64,000 nt of DNA from an uncultured Bryobacteraceae bacterium. Its GTDB lineage: Bacteria; Acidobacteriota; Terriglobia; Bryobacterales; Bryobacteraceae. Positions within the stretch are counted from its first letter, which is position 1, and each line of letters starts with the position of its first letter. This document shows, piece after piece, positions 45,594 to 55,272 of the stretch. The position numbers and the translations under genes were made by a program. The notes below the pieces were generated by a model. It was not told the origin of the DNA. It saw only the letters and a program-made list of their open reading frames with translations, and made no database searches. Where the stretch lies: positions 124,001-188,000 of the forward strand of contig CALKXJ010000006.1 of NCBI GenBank assembly GCA_938003835.1. The letters run 5' to 3'.

Positions 45594-46884
45594 GGGGGCC
45601 TTCGCGCGAGCGGGCGAAGTATCGCCAGTCCGGCGCGATCAGCCGCGCGCGCCGGTTGAAGGTGAAGTAGTGGAAGGCCCACTGGATCAGCACGAGCAGC
45701 CGGTTCTGGAATCCGACCAGGTACATCAGGTGCACGAAGATCCAGGCGAGCCAGGCCGCCAGCCCGTTGAAATGCCAGCGTCCGATGTCGGCGACGGCGG
45801 CGGCGCGGCCAATGGTGGCGAGACTCCCCCGGTCCCGGTAGCGAAAGGGGCCAACGCTTGAACGCTTCAGGCGCCCCTCGATCAGGCGCGCCACGTAGCG
45901 GCCCTGCTGGATCGCCACCGGGGCCACCCCTGGCAGCGGGTTGCCGTCTCGGTCTCGGGCGTGCGCCAGATCTCCGATGACGAAAATCTCTGGGCGTCCG
46001 GGCAGGGTGAGATCGGCTTCGACATAGACCCGGCCTTTCGGATCGAGGCGGCAGCCGGTGCGTCGCGCCAGCACTTCGCCGAAACCGGAGGCGGCGACGC
46101 CGGCGGCCCAGATCACCGTCCGGGCCTGGATGCGCTCGCGTCCCGAAGCGGTCTCGATGTCGACGCCCTCTCGGTCGATGCCGACGACCCGCACGCCGGT
46201 GCGGCAGCGGACGGCGAGCCGGATCAGGGCGCGCTCGGCCGCCTGCGACAGTTCCGGCGGATAGGCGGGCAGCACGCGGGGAGCGCCTTCGAGTAGGAGA
46301 ATGCTCGATTCCCTGGGCTGAATGTTGCGGAAGTCATCTTTGAGGGTATCGTTGGCGATTTCGCCCAGCGTGCCCGCCAGCTCGACGCCCGTGGGACCGC
46401 CTCCTACCACGACAAACGTGAGCCACGCGCGCCGCTCCTCCGCATCCGTCTCGCGCTCCGCCGCCTCGAAGGCGGCCAGAATCCGCCGGCGGATCTCCGT
46501 GGCGTCCTCGATCGACTTCAGACCGGGAGCGTAGCGTTTCCAGGCCGCATGGCCGAAATAGTCGTTGCGCGCGCCGGTAGCCACAATCAGGCTGTCATAG
46601 CTGAGTTCGCCCGCATCCAGGATCAATCGGCGCCGCTCGGCGTCCAGGTCGATGGCCTCTGCCAGCAGCACGCGGGTATTTTTCTGCCTGCGCAGCACGA
46701 AGCGCAGAGGCGCGGCGATATCGGCGGGCGAAAGGCCGCCGGTGGCCACCTGGTAGAGCAGCGGCTGAAACAGATGGAAGTTGCGCCGGTCCACCAGGGT
46801 CACCTCGACCGGCGCCTTCGCGAGAGCGCGAGCTGCGTAAAGTCCCCCAAATCCCCCTCCGATGATCACCACCCGGTGCGCCAT
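45550..46884 (-). CDS. ndh: Type II NADH dehydrogenase
   Basis: This 444-residue flavoprotein has the FAD Rossmann motif GGGFGG (9-14), the NADH-binding FVVVGGGPTGVELAG and a distal GDLAHARD, characteristic of NDH-2. The C-terminus (WLAWIFVHLMYLVGFQNRL) is amphipathic/hydrophobic and should attach it to the inner membrane, where it passes electrons from NADH to quinone without pumping protons. An intrinsic terminator lies just upstream of its start and separates it from the fasciclin gene. Confidence 0.9.
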   Translation of the reverse strand: MAHRVVIIGGGFGGLYAARALAKAPVEVTLVDRRNFHLFQPLLYQVATGGLSPADIAAPLRFVLRRQKNTRVLLAEAIDLDAERRRLILDAGELSYDSLIVATGARNDYFGHAAWKRYAPGLKSIEDATEIRRRILAAFEAAERETDAEERRAWLTFVVVGGGPTGVELAGTLGEIANDTLKDDFRNIQPRESSILLLEGAPRVLPAYPPELSQAAERALIRLAVRCRTGVRVVGIDREGVDIETASGRERIQARTVIWAAGVAASGFGEVLARRTGCRLDPKGRVYVEADLTLPGRPEIFVIGDLAHARDRDGNPLPGVAPVAIQQGRYVARLIEGRLKRSSVGPFRYRDRGSLATIGRAAAVADIGRWHFNGLAAWLAWIFVHLMYLVGFQNRLLVLIQWAFHYFTFNRRARLIAPDWRYFARSREGPLSGPNPPEPAVPVG

Positions 46885-46910
46885 GTTTCATTTTGCCCTG
46901 ATTGGGCACC

Positions 46911-46945
46911 TCAAAAATTAAGAGCGCCCGGTTGCCCGGACGCTC
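46911..46945 (-). terminator. Intrinsic terminator of the fasciclin gene
   Basis: On the minus strand a GC-rich stem (46945-46922: GAGCG-mismatch-CCGG arms with a 4-nt loop) is followed by TTAATTTTTG. This is the only hairpin with a clear T-rich tail seen in the window. Confidence 0.75.
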
Positions 46946-46972
46946 CCGTATTGAGTTTCCTCCGAGGAGGCT

Positions 46973-47464
46973 TCAGTTTTTAGGCATAATCACGGTGTCG
47001 ATCACGTGGATGACGCCGTTAGAGGTTTCAATGTCTGTCTGGATCACTTTGGCATTGTCCACCATCACACCGCCGGAGTTGGCCCGAATGCGAATCTCCT
47101 GACCCTGCACGGTCTTGGCCTTCTTCAGGCGGGTCACATCGGCAGCCATCACCTTGCCCGGCACGACATGGTAGGTGAGGATGGATACCAGCTTCTGCTT
47201 GTTCTCCGGCTTGAGCAGATCCTCAAGCGTGCCGGCGGGCAGCTTGGCAAAAGCCTCGTCGGTCGGCGCGAAGACGGTGAATGGGCCAGGCCCTTTCAGT
47301 GTCTCCACCAGACCGGCGGCCTTGACGGCGGCCACCAGCGTGTTGAAAGAGCCGGCGCCCGCCGCCGTGTCGACGATATCCTTCGCGTGATGGTCGCCGG
47401 CGGCCAGGGGCAGGCTGAGCGCCATGGCCAGCACGGCCGGCGCGATGAACTTTTTCCACATCAT
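46973..47464 (-). CDS. Fasciclin (FAS1) domain protein, secreted
   Basis: This 163-residue protein has a signal peptide (about 1-21, LPLAAG) and one FAS1 domain. The H1 box [15 protein letters not shown] and the H2 region [13 protein letters not shown] are visible, with the YH motif in [12 protein letters not shown]1 proteins mediate adhesion or surface-matrix contacts. The ATG at 47464 has GGAGG 8 nt upstream; a second ATG follows directly at 47461. An intrinsic terminator follows. It is likely transcribed alone. Confidence 0.9.
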   Translation of the reverse strand: MMWKKFIAPAVLAMALSLPLAAGDHHAKDIVDTAAGAGSFNTLVAAVKAAGLVETLKGPGPFTVFAPTDEAFAKLPAGTLEDLLKPENKQKLVSILTYHVVPGKVMAADVTRLKKAKTVQGQEIRIRANSGGVMVDNAKVIQTDIETSNGVIHVIDTVIMPKN

Positions 47465-47574
47465 CTTGGTTTCCTCCAAGGGTTTCGTTCTGAATTTGCG
47501 GCGGGATTTCCCGCTCACGGCTACATGGATGAGGCGAGGTGAGCCGGTGCGCTAAAAAAACTTTTAGTTACAAT

Positions 47575-48705
47575 TCAAGCGGCGTCGCCTGCGGCGCCTC
47601 CCATGCCGAGGCGGCGTAGAACGAGGAATTCGGAAAGGTTCTCGCGGGTGAGCAGCCCTAGCAGGCGGTCGCCCTCCATGACCAGCGCGCAGGGTCCGGC
47701 AGCCAGCGCCGGGAGGGCCGCCGATAGATCCATCTCCGGATCGAGCCGCGGAAACTCCCGGTTCATCACGCCCGCGATGTAGGCCGAGGCGCCCTCGCTC
47801 GCCATGGCCCGGAGCAGCCGGTGGCGATCGAGCAGGCCGATCACGCGGTCGCCGTGTAGGACAGGGAAGTCCTGCTGCGTGCTTTCCAGCATCAGCCGGG
47901 CCGCCTCCCCTATGGTCTGCCCATGCGCCAGCGTCAGGTAGCGGGTCACCATCGCCGCGCGCACGGGCAAGCCCTCCATCAAGGACCGGCCGAGCGCCGC
48001 CTGGCCCTCCTGGGCCGCGCCGAGGTAAACGAAGAACGCGATGAAGACGAGCAGGAAGTGCATCGAGATCAGCCCGAAAAGGCCCATCAGCACGGCCAGG
48101 GTGCGTCCGGCGCGCGAGGCGATCTGCGTCGCTTCTTCCTCCGGGCGGCGGAGCGCGAGCAGCGAGCGCAGGATCCGCCCGCCGTCCATCGGAAAGGCCG
48201 GCAGCAGGTTAAATAGCGCCAGGATCAGGTTGCCCATGGCGATGCGCTCGAGCAGGTTGGCGTCGGTGGGATCGGCGAGGGCTTCCGGCCCGGCGACCGC
48301 CGGACCGCGCCAAAGCGCCAGGCCGGCGAGAATCAGACCGGCCAACACCAGATTGACCGCCGGCCCGGCGACGGCGATGCGCAGCTCATCTCGCGGGCGC
48401 GGAGTCCGCTCCATGCGCGCTACGCCGCCAATGGGGAACATGACGATCTCAAGCGTCCGCACGCCGCAGCGCCGTGCGACAACGGCGTGGCCGAGCTCGT
48501 GCAGCAGGACCGAGGCGAACAGCGCGAGTACGAAAACGATATCGGCGGCCACCGATTGGCGCCCCTTCCATCCTGCTACAGCGAGAAAGATCAGAAGCAG
48601 AACAAAGGTGAAATGGAACCGCACCGGGACGCCGAACAGCCGGAGGGCGGAGACGGAGCCGGGCATGCGTGGCTCGGAGGCGTTCGAAGAGGAGGGCGTT
48701 GGCAC
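47575..48705 (-). CDS. Site-2 protease (M50) with CBS domains
   Basis: This 376-residue membrane protease has the HELGH zinc site (H69, E70, H73) in a transmembrane helix and the second motif NLLPAFPMDGGR. Two CBS domains occupy the C-terminal part (about 250-365). The CBS-type M50 proteases (Rip3-like) cleave membrane-bound regulators, with nucleotides often sensed by CBS. The start is GTG at 48705; an in-frame ATG at 48666 is an alternative. Its gene lies 19 nt after the redox protein gene on the same strand. Confidence 0.87.
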   Translation of the reverse strand: MPTPSSSNASEPRMPGSVSALRLFGVPVRFHFTFVLLLIFLAVAGWKGRQSVAADIVFVLALFASVLLHELGHAVVARRCGVRTLEIVMFPIGGVARMERTPRPRDELRIAVAGPAVNLVLAGLILAGLALWRGPAVAGPEALADPTDANLLERIAMGNLILALFNLLPAFPMDGGRILRSLLALRRPEEEATQIASRAGRTLAVLMGLFGLISMHFLLVFIAFFVYLGAAQEGQAALGRSLMEGLPVRAAMVTRYLTLAHGQTIGEAARLMLESTQQDFPVLHGDRVIGLLDRHRLLRAMASEGASAYIAGVMNREFPRLDPEMDLSAALPALAAGPCALVMEGDRLLGLLTRENLSEFLVLRRLGMGGAAGDAA

Positions 48706-48724
48706 CGGCCTGTCCCTGCCTCTA

Positions 48725-49603
48725 TTATGCTTCGAGGGTGGCCAGGCGGAGGTAATCGGGCCGGTCGGCAGCGGTCTGGTGGCGGTAGCTGCGAAGTACC
48801 TCGCCGTGAAAGATCAGAAACACGCCGGGCATCTGGAAGGCGTCGCCAACCACGCGCCCAAAGCCGTGCCCCTCGAGCACGGCCGCCTGAAAGCCGCGCC
48901 ACCAGACGGTAGGGCCCGCCAGTTTCAACAGGTCTCCGCGGCCGAGCCCAAAGGCGCGATACAGATAACGCTCCGGGTCGCTGACGCGCGGCAGGTCGTC
49001 GAGCCCGTAGTTCGCTAGCAAAGACCGAGCCTGGGCGTCGGACCCCTGATGCACCAGCGCAATCCGCACGCCCTGCGCCTCGATGGCGTGGCGCTGTCGC
49101 TGAAGGTCGCTTAAAGCTTCCCGGCAGAACATGCAACCGTTGTGGCGCAGGAAGACTAACAGGAGTGGGGAAAGCTTGGAGAGCTCGTCCAAGCTGACAC
49201 CAAACTGAGTGCGGGCACGCAGAGCCAGCCGTTGAATCTCCGGCGAAGCCACCCGCTCGCGGCCCACGTGCTCCTTCCAGGTTGCCCGAAGCACGAGGGC
49301 AAAGGGAATCACCCAGAGATCGGCTGCGAAAATCGGCCAGTGATCGGGGGCGTCGGGTCGGGCCGCCAGGGTCATCGCCGCTTGTCCGCAAATGCCGAGC
49401 AGAGCGATCGGCCAGTGTTTGAGCGGGTCGCGAGCGGCGATCAGGCAGCCCAGACCGAACAGCGCGGCCGTCATGCCGGCGACGGGGCACAGGGGAGGTG
49501 GGCCGGGGGCATAGAGGAGCCAGCCGCCGCCGCTCAAATAGGCTAGCCCGCCCAGCGTCAGGGCGATTTTCATCCACCGTGTTTCCGTCTGCGTCTCCCT
49601 CAC
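48725..49603 (-). CDS. Membrane-anchored peroxiredoxin-like redox protein
   Basis: This 292-residue protein has an N-terminal block of hydrophobic helices (about residues 12-105) and a thioredoxin-fold C-terminal domain with a CMFC motif (C157, C160). The pattern LRHNGCMFCREALSDL is like the PRXL2/SelL-related peroxiredoxin-like family (AhpC/TSA_2). It may reduce peroxides or disulfides at the membrane; activity is untested. The start is GTG at 49603, with an ATG at 49573 as alternative. It is followed by the site-2 protease gene. Confidence 0.73.
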   Translation of the reverse strand: MRETQTETRWMKIALTLGGLAYLSGGGWLLYAPGPPPLCPVAGMTAALFGLGCLIAARDPLKHWPIALLGICGQAAMTLAARPDAPDHWPIFAADLWVIPFALVLRATWKEHVGRERVASPEIQRLALRARTQFGVSLDELSKLSPLLLVFLRHNGCMFCREALSDLQRQRHAIEAQGVRIALVHQGSDAQARSLLANYGLDDLPRVSDPERYLYRAFGLGRGDLLKLAGPTVWWRGFQAAVLEGHGFGRVVGDAFQMPGVFLIFHGEVLRSYRHQTAADRPDYLRLATLEA

Positions 49604-49666
49604 CCGTCCTCGCCTTTTTCCTGGATGCTCTTTGGCTTCCGACGGAACTAAGAAGTTTTGGTGGCG

Positions 49667-51193
49667 CTAGAGTTCGAAGCGGATCCCCTGGGCCAGCGGA
49701 AGCTCCTCCGACCAGTTGATGGTCACCGTCTGGCGGCGCATGTACGCCTTCCAGGCGTCGCTGCCGGCCTCGCGCCCCCCGCCGGTCTCCTTCTCGCCGC
49801 CGAAGGCGCCGCCGATCTCGGCGCCGCTCGTGCCGATGTTGATGTTGGCGATGCCGCAATCGCTTCCCTGCGCGCTGAGGAAGGTCTCCGCAGCGAGGAG
49901 GTTCGTGGTGAACATGGCTGAGGAAAGGCCTTGGGGCACGTCGTTGTGCCAGGCGATGGCCTCCTCGAGCGTCTCGAATTCGATCAGGTGGAGGATGGGG
50001 GCAAAGATCTCCTCCCTGACGACGGGCATCCCGGGCCGGGAGCGCACTAGGGCCGGTTCCACCCAGCAGCCGCCCTCGCGGTCCAGGATGCGGCCCCCGT
50101 ACAGGATCTCGCCGCCCTGCTCCCGGATGCGCTCCAGGCCCGCCATCATCTCCTCGACCGCGGCGCGGTTCACCAGCGGCCCCATCAGAGTTCCCTCATC
50201 CAGTGGATCGCCGATCCGGATCTGTCGATAGGCGGCGATGAGCCGCTCCGTCATGCGGGGGGCAATCCCTGATTGGAGAAACAGCCGCCGGATGGTGGTG
50301 CAGCGCTGACCGGCCGTGCCGATGGCGCCGAACAGCACCGCGCGCAGGACGAGATCGAGATTGGCGTCGTTCATCACGATGACGCCGTTGTTGCCGCCGA
50401 GCTCGAGCAGGGACCGCCCGAGGCGCTTGGCCACCACTTCGGCGACGCGATAACCCATCTGGGAGGAACCGGTGAAGCTGATGAGCGGCAGCCGCCGGTC
50501 GGCGAGCATCCGCTCGCCCACGGTGGCGCCGCGGCCGATCACTAGGTTGAAGACGCCATGCCAGCCGTGGCGCGCCGTGACGCGGTTGCAGATGTTCTGA
50601 ACGGCGATGGCTGCGAGCGGGGTCTCTGACGAGGGCTTCCAGACGACCGGATCGCCGCAGACGGCGGCGATGAAGGCGTTCCAGGACCAGACGGCGACGG
50701 GAAAGTTGAAAGCGGTGATGACGCCCACCACGCCGAGCGGGTGCCATTGTTCGTACATCCGGTGCCGCGGCCGCTCGCTCGCCATCGTGAGCCCGTAAAG
50801 CTGGCGCGAGAGGCCCACGGCGAAATCCGCGATGTCGATCATCTCCTGCACCTCGCCCTTGCCCTCGGCCAGGATCTTGCCCATCTCGAGCGAGACCAGC
50901 GCTCCGAGATCGTCCTTGCCCCGCCGCAGCTCGTCGGCGATCTCGCGGACAATGAGGCCGCGCTTGGGCGCCGGGTACATGCGCCATGCGAGGAAGGTCT
51001 CCGCGGCGTGGCGCATCACCTCCTCGTAGTCGGCTTCCGAGGCCATGCGCACGCTGGCGATCGGCCGGCCGTTGGAGGGGTTCAACGAGACGAGTTCGCC
51101 CCCGCCGGGCTCCGCGATCCACTCTCCCCAGCAGGCGCCCGAGTTGACGGCGCGAATGCCCAGGCGCTCGAGCAACGCTTCGACCATGCTCAC
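49667..51193 (-). CDS. Aldehyde dehydrogenase, ALDH7-like
   Basis: This 508-residue enzyme has the NAD-binding ALDH core, FTGSSQMGYRV, the Glu-containing LLELGGNNGVIV (in place of the usual ELGGKN) and the catalytic Cys in GQRCTTIRRL. The overall pattern matches the ALDH7 (alpha-aminoadipate semialdehyde dehydrogenase/antiquitin) branch, so lysine breakdown is plausible but other aldehydes are possible. No signal peptide. Its ATG overlaps the S9 peptidase stop by 4 nt. Confidence 0.87.
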   Translation of the reverse strand: MSMVEALLERLGIRAVNSGACWGEWIAEPGGGELVSLNPSNGRPIASVRMASEADYEEVMRHAAETFLAWRMYPAPKRGLIVREIADELRRGKDDLGALVSLEMGKILAEGKGEVQEMIDIADFAVGLSRQLYGLTMASERPRHRMYEQWHPLGVVGVITAFNFPVAVWSWNAFIAAVCGDPVVWKPSSETPLAAIAVQNICNRVTARHGWHGVFNLVIGRGATVGERMLADRRLPLISFTGSSQMGYRVAEVVAKRLGRSLLELGGNNGVIVMNDANLDLVLRAVLFGAIGTAGQRCTTIRRLFLQSGIAPRMTERLIAAYRQIRIGDPLDEGTLMGPLVNRAAVEEMMAGLERIREQGGEILYGGRILDREGGCWVEPALVRSRPGMPVVREEIFAPILHLIEFETLEEAIAWHNDVPQGLSSAMFTTNLLAAETFLSAQGSDCGIANINIGTSGAEIGGAFGGEKETGGGREAGSDAWKAYMRRQTVTINWSEELPLAQGIRFEL

Positions 51194-53604
51194 CTCCTTC
51201 CCGACCAGTCTAGTTTCTGTTGCGCCGCTTTGACGTGGCGGTCGAACCAGTCGATCATCTCGGCGATGGCGTGCTCCACCGATTCGCGCGCCACGTAGGC
51301 GTGCGACTCATGGGGCAGCATCACCAGGCGCACGACGCCGCCGTTGCCGCGCACCGCCTGATACATCCGCTCGGACTGCATGGGGAAGGTGCCTTCGTTG
51401 TTGTCCGCCGCGCCGTGAATGAGCAGCAGGGGCTCGTTGATGCGATGCGCGACGAAGAAGGGTGACAGGCGGACGTAGGTCTCCGGCGCCTCCCAGAGCG
51501 TGCGGCGCTCGGCCTGAAAGCCGAACGGGGTCAGCGTGCGATTGTAGGCCCCGCTGCGAGCGATCCCGGCGCGGAACAGATCCGAGTGAGCCAGCAGGTT
51601 GGCGGTCATGAAAGCCCCGTAGCTGTGGCCGCCGACGCCGACGCGGCCCCGGTCGACGACGCCGAGGCGGTCCGCTTCCTCAACGGCCGCGCGCGCCCCC
51701 GCGACGATCTGTTCGACGAAGGTGTTGTTCACCGTCTCCGGATCGCCGATCACCGGCATCGAGGCGCCGTCCAGGATGGCGTAACCGGCGAGCAGGAAGA
51801 ACAGGTGCGAAGCGCCGGTGATGAGCGTGTAGCGGTGAGGTGATCCGGTCACCTGGCCGGCCGTGTCGGCCGAAGTATGCTCCCGCGGGTAGGCCCAGAG
51901 CACGGCCGGCAGCCGCTCGCCGCCTGTATAGCCGGGCGGAAGATAAAGCATGAAGGAGAGGGGGACTCCGTCGGCCCGCTTGTAGGTGACCAGCCGCTTG
52001 GTGATGCCCTGAAGCTGGGGCGCCGGATCGCGCAGATCGGTGAGCGGGACGGCGGAGCCGGTCGAGATGTCGCGCAGCAGGAAGTTGGGTGGCGTGGCTG
52101 GCGTTTCGCGCCGCGTCACCAGACGCTTGCCCTCCTCGTCCAGCACGGCGATCACCTGCTCGTAGCTGGCCGCGTCGCAGAGGAAAAGGCGTTCCCTGGC
52201 GCCGGAGGCCGGGTCGAAACGATCGAGGAACGGCCGGTCTCCTTCGGGCGAGGCGCCCGGTCCGGCGAGCAGAAGCCGGCCCGCGTGGGTCCGCACGGCG
52301 CGATGGCCGCTCGAGACGACGCGCTCGACGGGCGTGCCGGGGTCGCCGTAGCGGTCCTGAATGTTGCGGCTGAAGAGGAGCTTTCGTTGGTTGTCCTGGC
52401 GGTCTGTCAGGAACGTGCGCCGCCACCGCCGGCCGCGGTCGTAATCGCTGAGCAAGGCTGCCTGGCCGTCATCGAGCCAGGCCATGCTGTCGAAGCGGTG
52501 CTCCAGGCGGGCGAATTCGCGCGGCTCGCCGGTGAAGGGCTCCTTGAGCTCCAGAATCCGGTCCCGGTGCGGAACTTTGGTCCGGGGATCGCCGCCGTCT
52601 AGCGCCTCCACCCAGAACAGGGTCGCCGGCTCTATGGGGTGCCAGCGATAAAGGCGCGGCCCGACCGGGACGCCTTCGATCGGAACCTTGTCCGCCAGAG
52701 GCAGCCGCGCCAGCTCGCGGATCAACGAACCCGTGCGGCTCCAGAGCTCGATGCTGCGCGGGAAGCGGTCATGCGGATGCAGGTACGAGTAAGGCCGCTC
52801 GAGGCGTGTCACAAGGATATAGCGGCCGCCCGGCGAGGGTGCGGCGGAGACGATCAGGCCCGGTTTGCCGAGCCTTTCCACCCGCCCGCTCACTGTATCC
52901 ACCAGGAGCAGCCGGCTGGTGGCGTAGTAGTCGAACAGCGCCTCGTCGTGGGCGTCCTGGAGAAGATCCTGGTAGGTGCGCAGGGGCCCGGCGCCGCCGC
53001 GGCTCTCCTGGACCACCGGACCGGAGGGAGCTTCGGGTTTCACCGGCGGCCGGCCGCGATCCGCCGGCACGGCGGCGACGAGCAGCGACCGGCTGTCCGG
53101 CAGCCAGGCGAGGATCGAAGCGAGCGCGGCGTTCACCGCAACCCCGCTCATGCGCCGCACCGCCGCCGTCCTCGTGTCGCCGGCCCACAGCTCGATGCCG
53201 TCGGGCCGCGTAAGCGTAAAGGCGAAGCGGGCGCCGTCCGGGCTCCACTCCGGCGCCGACAGCCGGTTGCCCGGCGCGCGCATCGGAATCCTGGTTCCGT
53301 CGGCAAGGCGCACCAACGTGAACGAAGTGTAGGTGAGGGGCCGGTGCGGCCCGTTGGTCATCGGATTGATTCGCACGCCCGCCAGGCGCAGCATCGGCTG
53401 CGCCAGCTCCGCAATCGGCGGGTAGCGCAAGCGTTCGGCCAGCAGGGCGTAGTCACCCGACGGGCTCACAAAGATGGCTGGCGTTTCCGGCGCGTCGAGG
53501 ACGGCTTGAATTTCGCGCGGGGCCTTTCGGTAGGGCTCCTGCGCGGCGAGCGATACGCCCGCCAGCGCCCAAACGACGACCCATCGCCCGCGGCAGCCAA
53601 ACAT
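51190..53604 (-). CDS. S9 prolyl-oligopeptidase family exported peptidase
   Basis: This 804-residue protein has a signal peptide, a large beta-propeller region and a C-terminal alpha/beta-hydrolase domain with the Ser nucleophile in GGHSYGAFM, an Asp in LLIHGAADNNEG and a His in LPHESHAY. It should cleave peptides after Pro, Ala or similar residues in the periplasm. A TATACT box lies 8 nt before the ATG. It overlaps the ALDH gene by 4 nt (ATGA) and diverges from dhaK. Confidence 0.85.
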   Translation of the reverse strand: MFGCRGRWVVVWALAGVSLAAQEPYRKAPREIQAVLDAPETPAIFVSPSGDYALLAERLRYPPIAELAQPMLRLAGVRINPMTNGPHRPLTYTSFTLVRLADGTRIPMRAPGNRLSAPEWSPDGARFAFTLTRPDGIELWAGDTRTAAVRRMSGVAVNAALASILAWLPDSRSLLVAAVPADRGRPPVKPEAPSGPVVQESRGGAGPLRTYQDLLQDAHDEALFDYYATSRLLLVDTVSGRVERLGKPGLIVSAAPSPGGRYILVTRLERPYSYLHPHDRFPRSIELWSRTGSLIRELARLPLADKVPIEGVPVGPRLYRWHPIEPATLFWVEALDGGDPRTKVPHRDRILELKEPFTGEPREFARLEHRFDSMAWLDDGQAALLSDYDRGRRWRRTFLTDRQDNQRKLLFSRNIQDRYGDPGTPVERVVSSGHRAVRTHAGRLLLAGPGASPEGDRPFLDRFDPASGARERLFLCDAASYEQVIAVLDEEGKRLVTRRETPATPPNFLLRDISTGSAVPLTDLRDPAPQLQGITKRLVTYKRADGVPLSFMLYLPPGYTGGERLPAVLWAYPREHTSADTAGQVTGSPHRYTLITGASHLFFLLAGYAILDGASMPVIGDPETVNNTFVEQIVAGARAAVEEADRLGVVDRGRVGVGGHSYGAFMTANLLAHSDLFRAGIARSGAYNRTLTPFGFQAERRTLWEAPETYVRLSPFFVAHRINEPLLLIHGAADNNEGTFPMQSERMYQAVRGNGGVVRLVMLPHESHAYVARESVEHAIAEMIDWFDRHVKAAQQKLDWSGRR

Positions 53605-53612
53605 AGAAAACG

Positions 53613-53620
53613 AGTATATT
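53613..53620. promoter_or_regulatory. Overlapping divergent -10 boxes between the S9 peptidase and dhaK
   Basis: The 32-nt gap holds AGTATATT. It reads TATACT on the minus strand, 8 nt before the S9 ATG, and TATATT on the plus strand, 16 nt before the dhaK ATG. Both promoters would share the same bases, so one polymerase would exclude the other. No -35 matches are convincing. Confidence 0.35.
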
Positions 53621-53636
53621 CGTTGCTGGCAGTTCC

Positions 53637-54638
53637 ATGAAGAAGCTGATCAACGACCCGGACCGAGTCGTCCTCGAATCGCTTGCCGGGCTCGCGCTGG
53701 CGCACCCGGAGATCCTGCGGGTCTCCTTCGACCCGGTGTATGTGGTGCGCGCCGACGCTCCCCGGCCGGGCAAGGTGGGCGTGATCTCGGGCGGCGGCAG
53801 CGGTCACGAGCCGATGCACGTCGGCTTCGTGGGCCGCGGCATGCTCGATGCCGCCTGCCCGGGGCAGGTCTTCACCTCGCCCACGCCGGACCAGATCGAA
53901 GCGGCCACGCGCGCCGTCGACGGCGGCGCGGGCGTCCTCCACATCATCAAGAACTACACCGGCGACATCATGAACTTCGAGATGGCGGCGGAGCTGTGCC
54001 GGGCTCAGGGCATCACTGTGCGGGCGGTGGTGATCAACGACGACGTGGCGGTCGAGGACAGCCTCTATACGGCGGGTCGCCGCGGCGTCGGCGCCACCGT
54101 TCTCGCCGAGAGGCTCTGCGGCGCGGCGGCGGAACGGGGCTGGGCGCTCGAGCGGGTGGAGGCGCTATGTCGCCGCGTCAACGCCGCCGCCCGCTCCATG
54201 GGCATGGCGCTCACGCCCTGCACCGTGCCCGCTGCGGGCAGGCCGAACTTCCAACTCGGTCCCGACGAGATTGAAATGGGCATCGGCATTCACGGAGAGC
54301 CGGGGCGCGAGCGGACCCGGTGGCGGCCCGCGCGAGAGATCGTCGCCCGGATGACGGAGACGATCCTCGCCGATCTGCCGTTCGAGCGCGGGGACCGGGT
54401 GATCGCCATGGTGAACGGCATGGGCGGAACACCGCTCATGGAGCTGTATCTGGTCTACGGCGAACTCCAGCCGTTGCTCGAGGCGCGGGGCATCACCGTG
54501 GCGCGGCGCCTGGTCGGCAACTACGTCACGAGCCTCGAAATGGCGGGCTGCTCGATCACGCTCGTCAAGGCCGACGACGAGATGCTCTCGCTTTGGGACG
54601 ACCCGGTCCTCACGCCGGGGCTGCGGTGGGGAGCTTGA
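53637..54638 (+). CDS. dhaK: Dihydroxyacetone kinase, DhaK subunit
   Basis: This 333-residue protein has the DhaK signature [12 protein letters not shown] and GIGIHGEPG, where H219 binds dihydroxyacetone covalently. Length and order fit the PTS-dependent kinase (DhaK-DhaL-DhaM), in which DhaK holds the substrate. dhaL follows 4 nt after its stop. The substrate is probably dihydroxyacetone from glycerol or sugar cleavage. No glycerol dehydrogenase gene is adjacent. Confidence 0.93.
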   Translation: MKKLINDPDRVVLESLAGLALAHPEILRVSFDPVYVVRADAPRPGKVGVISGGGSGHEPMHVGFVGRGMLDAACPGQVFTSPTPDQIEAATRAVDGGAGVLHIIKNYTGDIMNFEMAAELCRAQGITVRAVVINDDVAVEDSLYTAGRRGVGATVLAERLCGAAAERGWALERVEALCRRVNAAARSMGMALTPCTVPAAGRPNFQLGPDEIEMGIGIHGEPGRERTRWRPAREIVARMTETILADLPFERGDRVIAMVNGMGGTPLMELYLVYGELQPLLEARGITVARRLVGNYVTSLEMAGCSITLVKADDEMLSLWDDPVLTPGLRWGA

Positions 54639-54642
54639 TGCG

Positions 54643-55272
54643 ATGGCGTTGGGGCGCGATGACGTGGCGGCCTGGCTGCGGGCGCTCAGGGTAGTCTACG
54701 CCGAGAACAAGACCCTGCTCACGGACCTGGACGCTGCCATCGGAGATGCCGACCATGGGATCAACCTGGATCGCGGCTTTTCGGCGCTGGTCGCCGAGCT
54801 TGACAAGAACGCTCCCGCCGACATCCGCGGCCTGCTGCAAACAACGGCCATGACCCTGATCCGGCACGTGGGCGGCGCCGCGGGCCCGCTCTACGGCACG
54901 TTCTTTCTGCGCGCCGCCTCCGCCTGCGCGGGCAAGCAGCGGCTCGAGGCGCCGGATGTGGTGGCGCTGTTCGAGGCCGGGCTCCAGGGCATCGTCGAGC
55001 GCGGAAAGGCGGCGCCCGGCGAGAAGACCATGGTGGACGCGCTGGCTCCGGCGGTGGAGGCGATGCAGCGAAGCCTGGGCGATGGCGGCAGGCTCGGCGA
55101 CATCCTTCAGGCAGGCGCACAGGCGGCCGAGGAAGGTATGAAGGCCACCATCCCGATGGAGGCGCGCAAGGGGCGCGCCAGCTACCTGGGGCCGCGCAGC
55201 GTCGGGCATCAGGACCCCGGCGCCACCTCGGCCTGGCTGCTCGTCAAGACGGCCGCCGAACGCTGGCGATGA
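54643..55272 (+). CDS. dhaL: Dihydroxyacetone kinase, DhaL subunit
   Basis: This 209-residue protein has the ADP/metal-binding cluster TDLDAAIGDADHG with D30, D35 and D37. It receives phosphate from DhaM on bound ADP and passes it to dihydroxyacetone in DhaK. The start at 54643 is preceded by GGGGAG. It overlaps dhaM by 4 nt (ATGA). Confidence 0.92.
   Translation: MALGRDDVAAWLRALRVVYAENKTLLTDLDAAIGDADHGINLDRGFSALVAELDKNAPADIRGLLQTTAMTLIRHVGGAAGPLYGTFFLRAASACAGKQRLEAPDVVALFEAGLQGIVERGKAAPGEKTMVDALAPAVEAMQRSLGDGGRLGDILQAGAQAAEEGMKATIPMEARKGRASYLGPRSVGHQDPGATSAWLLVKTAAERWR

Noticed and set aside
47552-47567. CTAAAA/TTTTAG palindrome near the end of the M50 protease gene
   Set aside because: A 6-bp A/T-only stem with no GC is too weak to be a terminator, although the T-run beside it might help termination.
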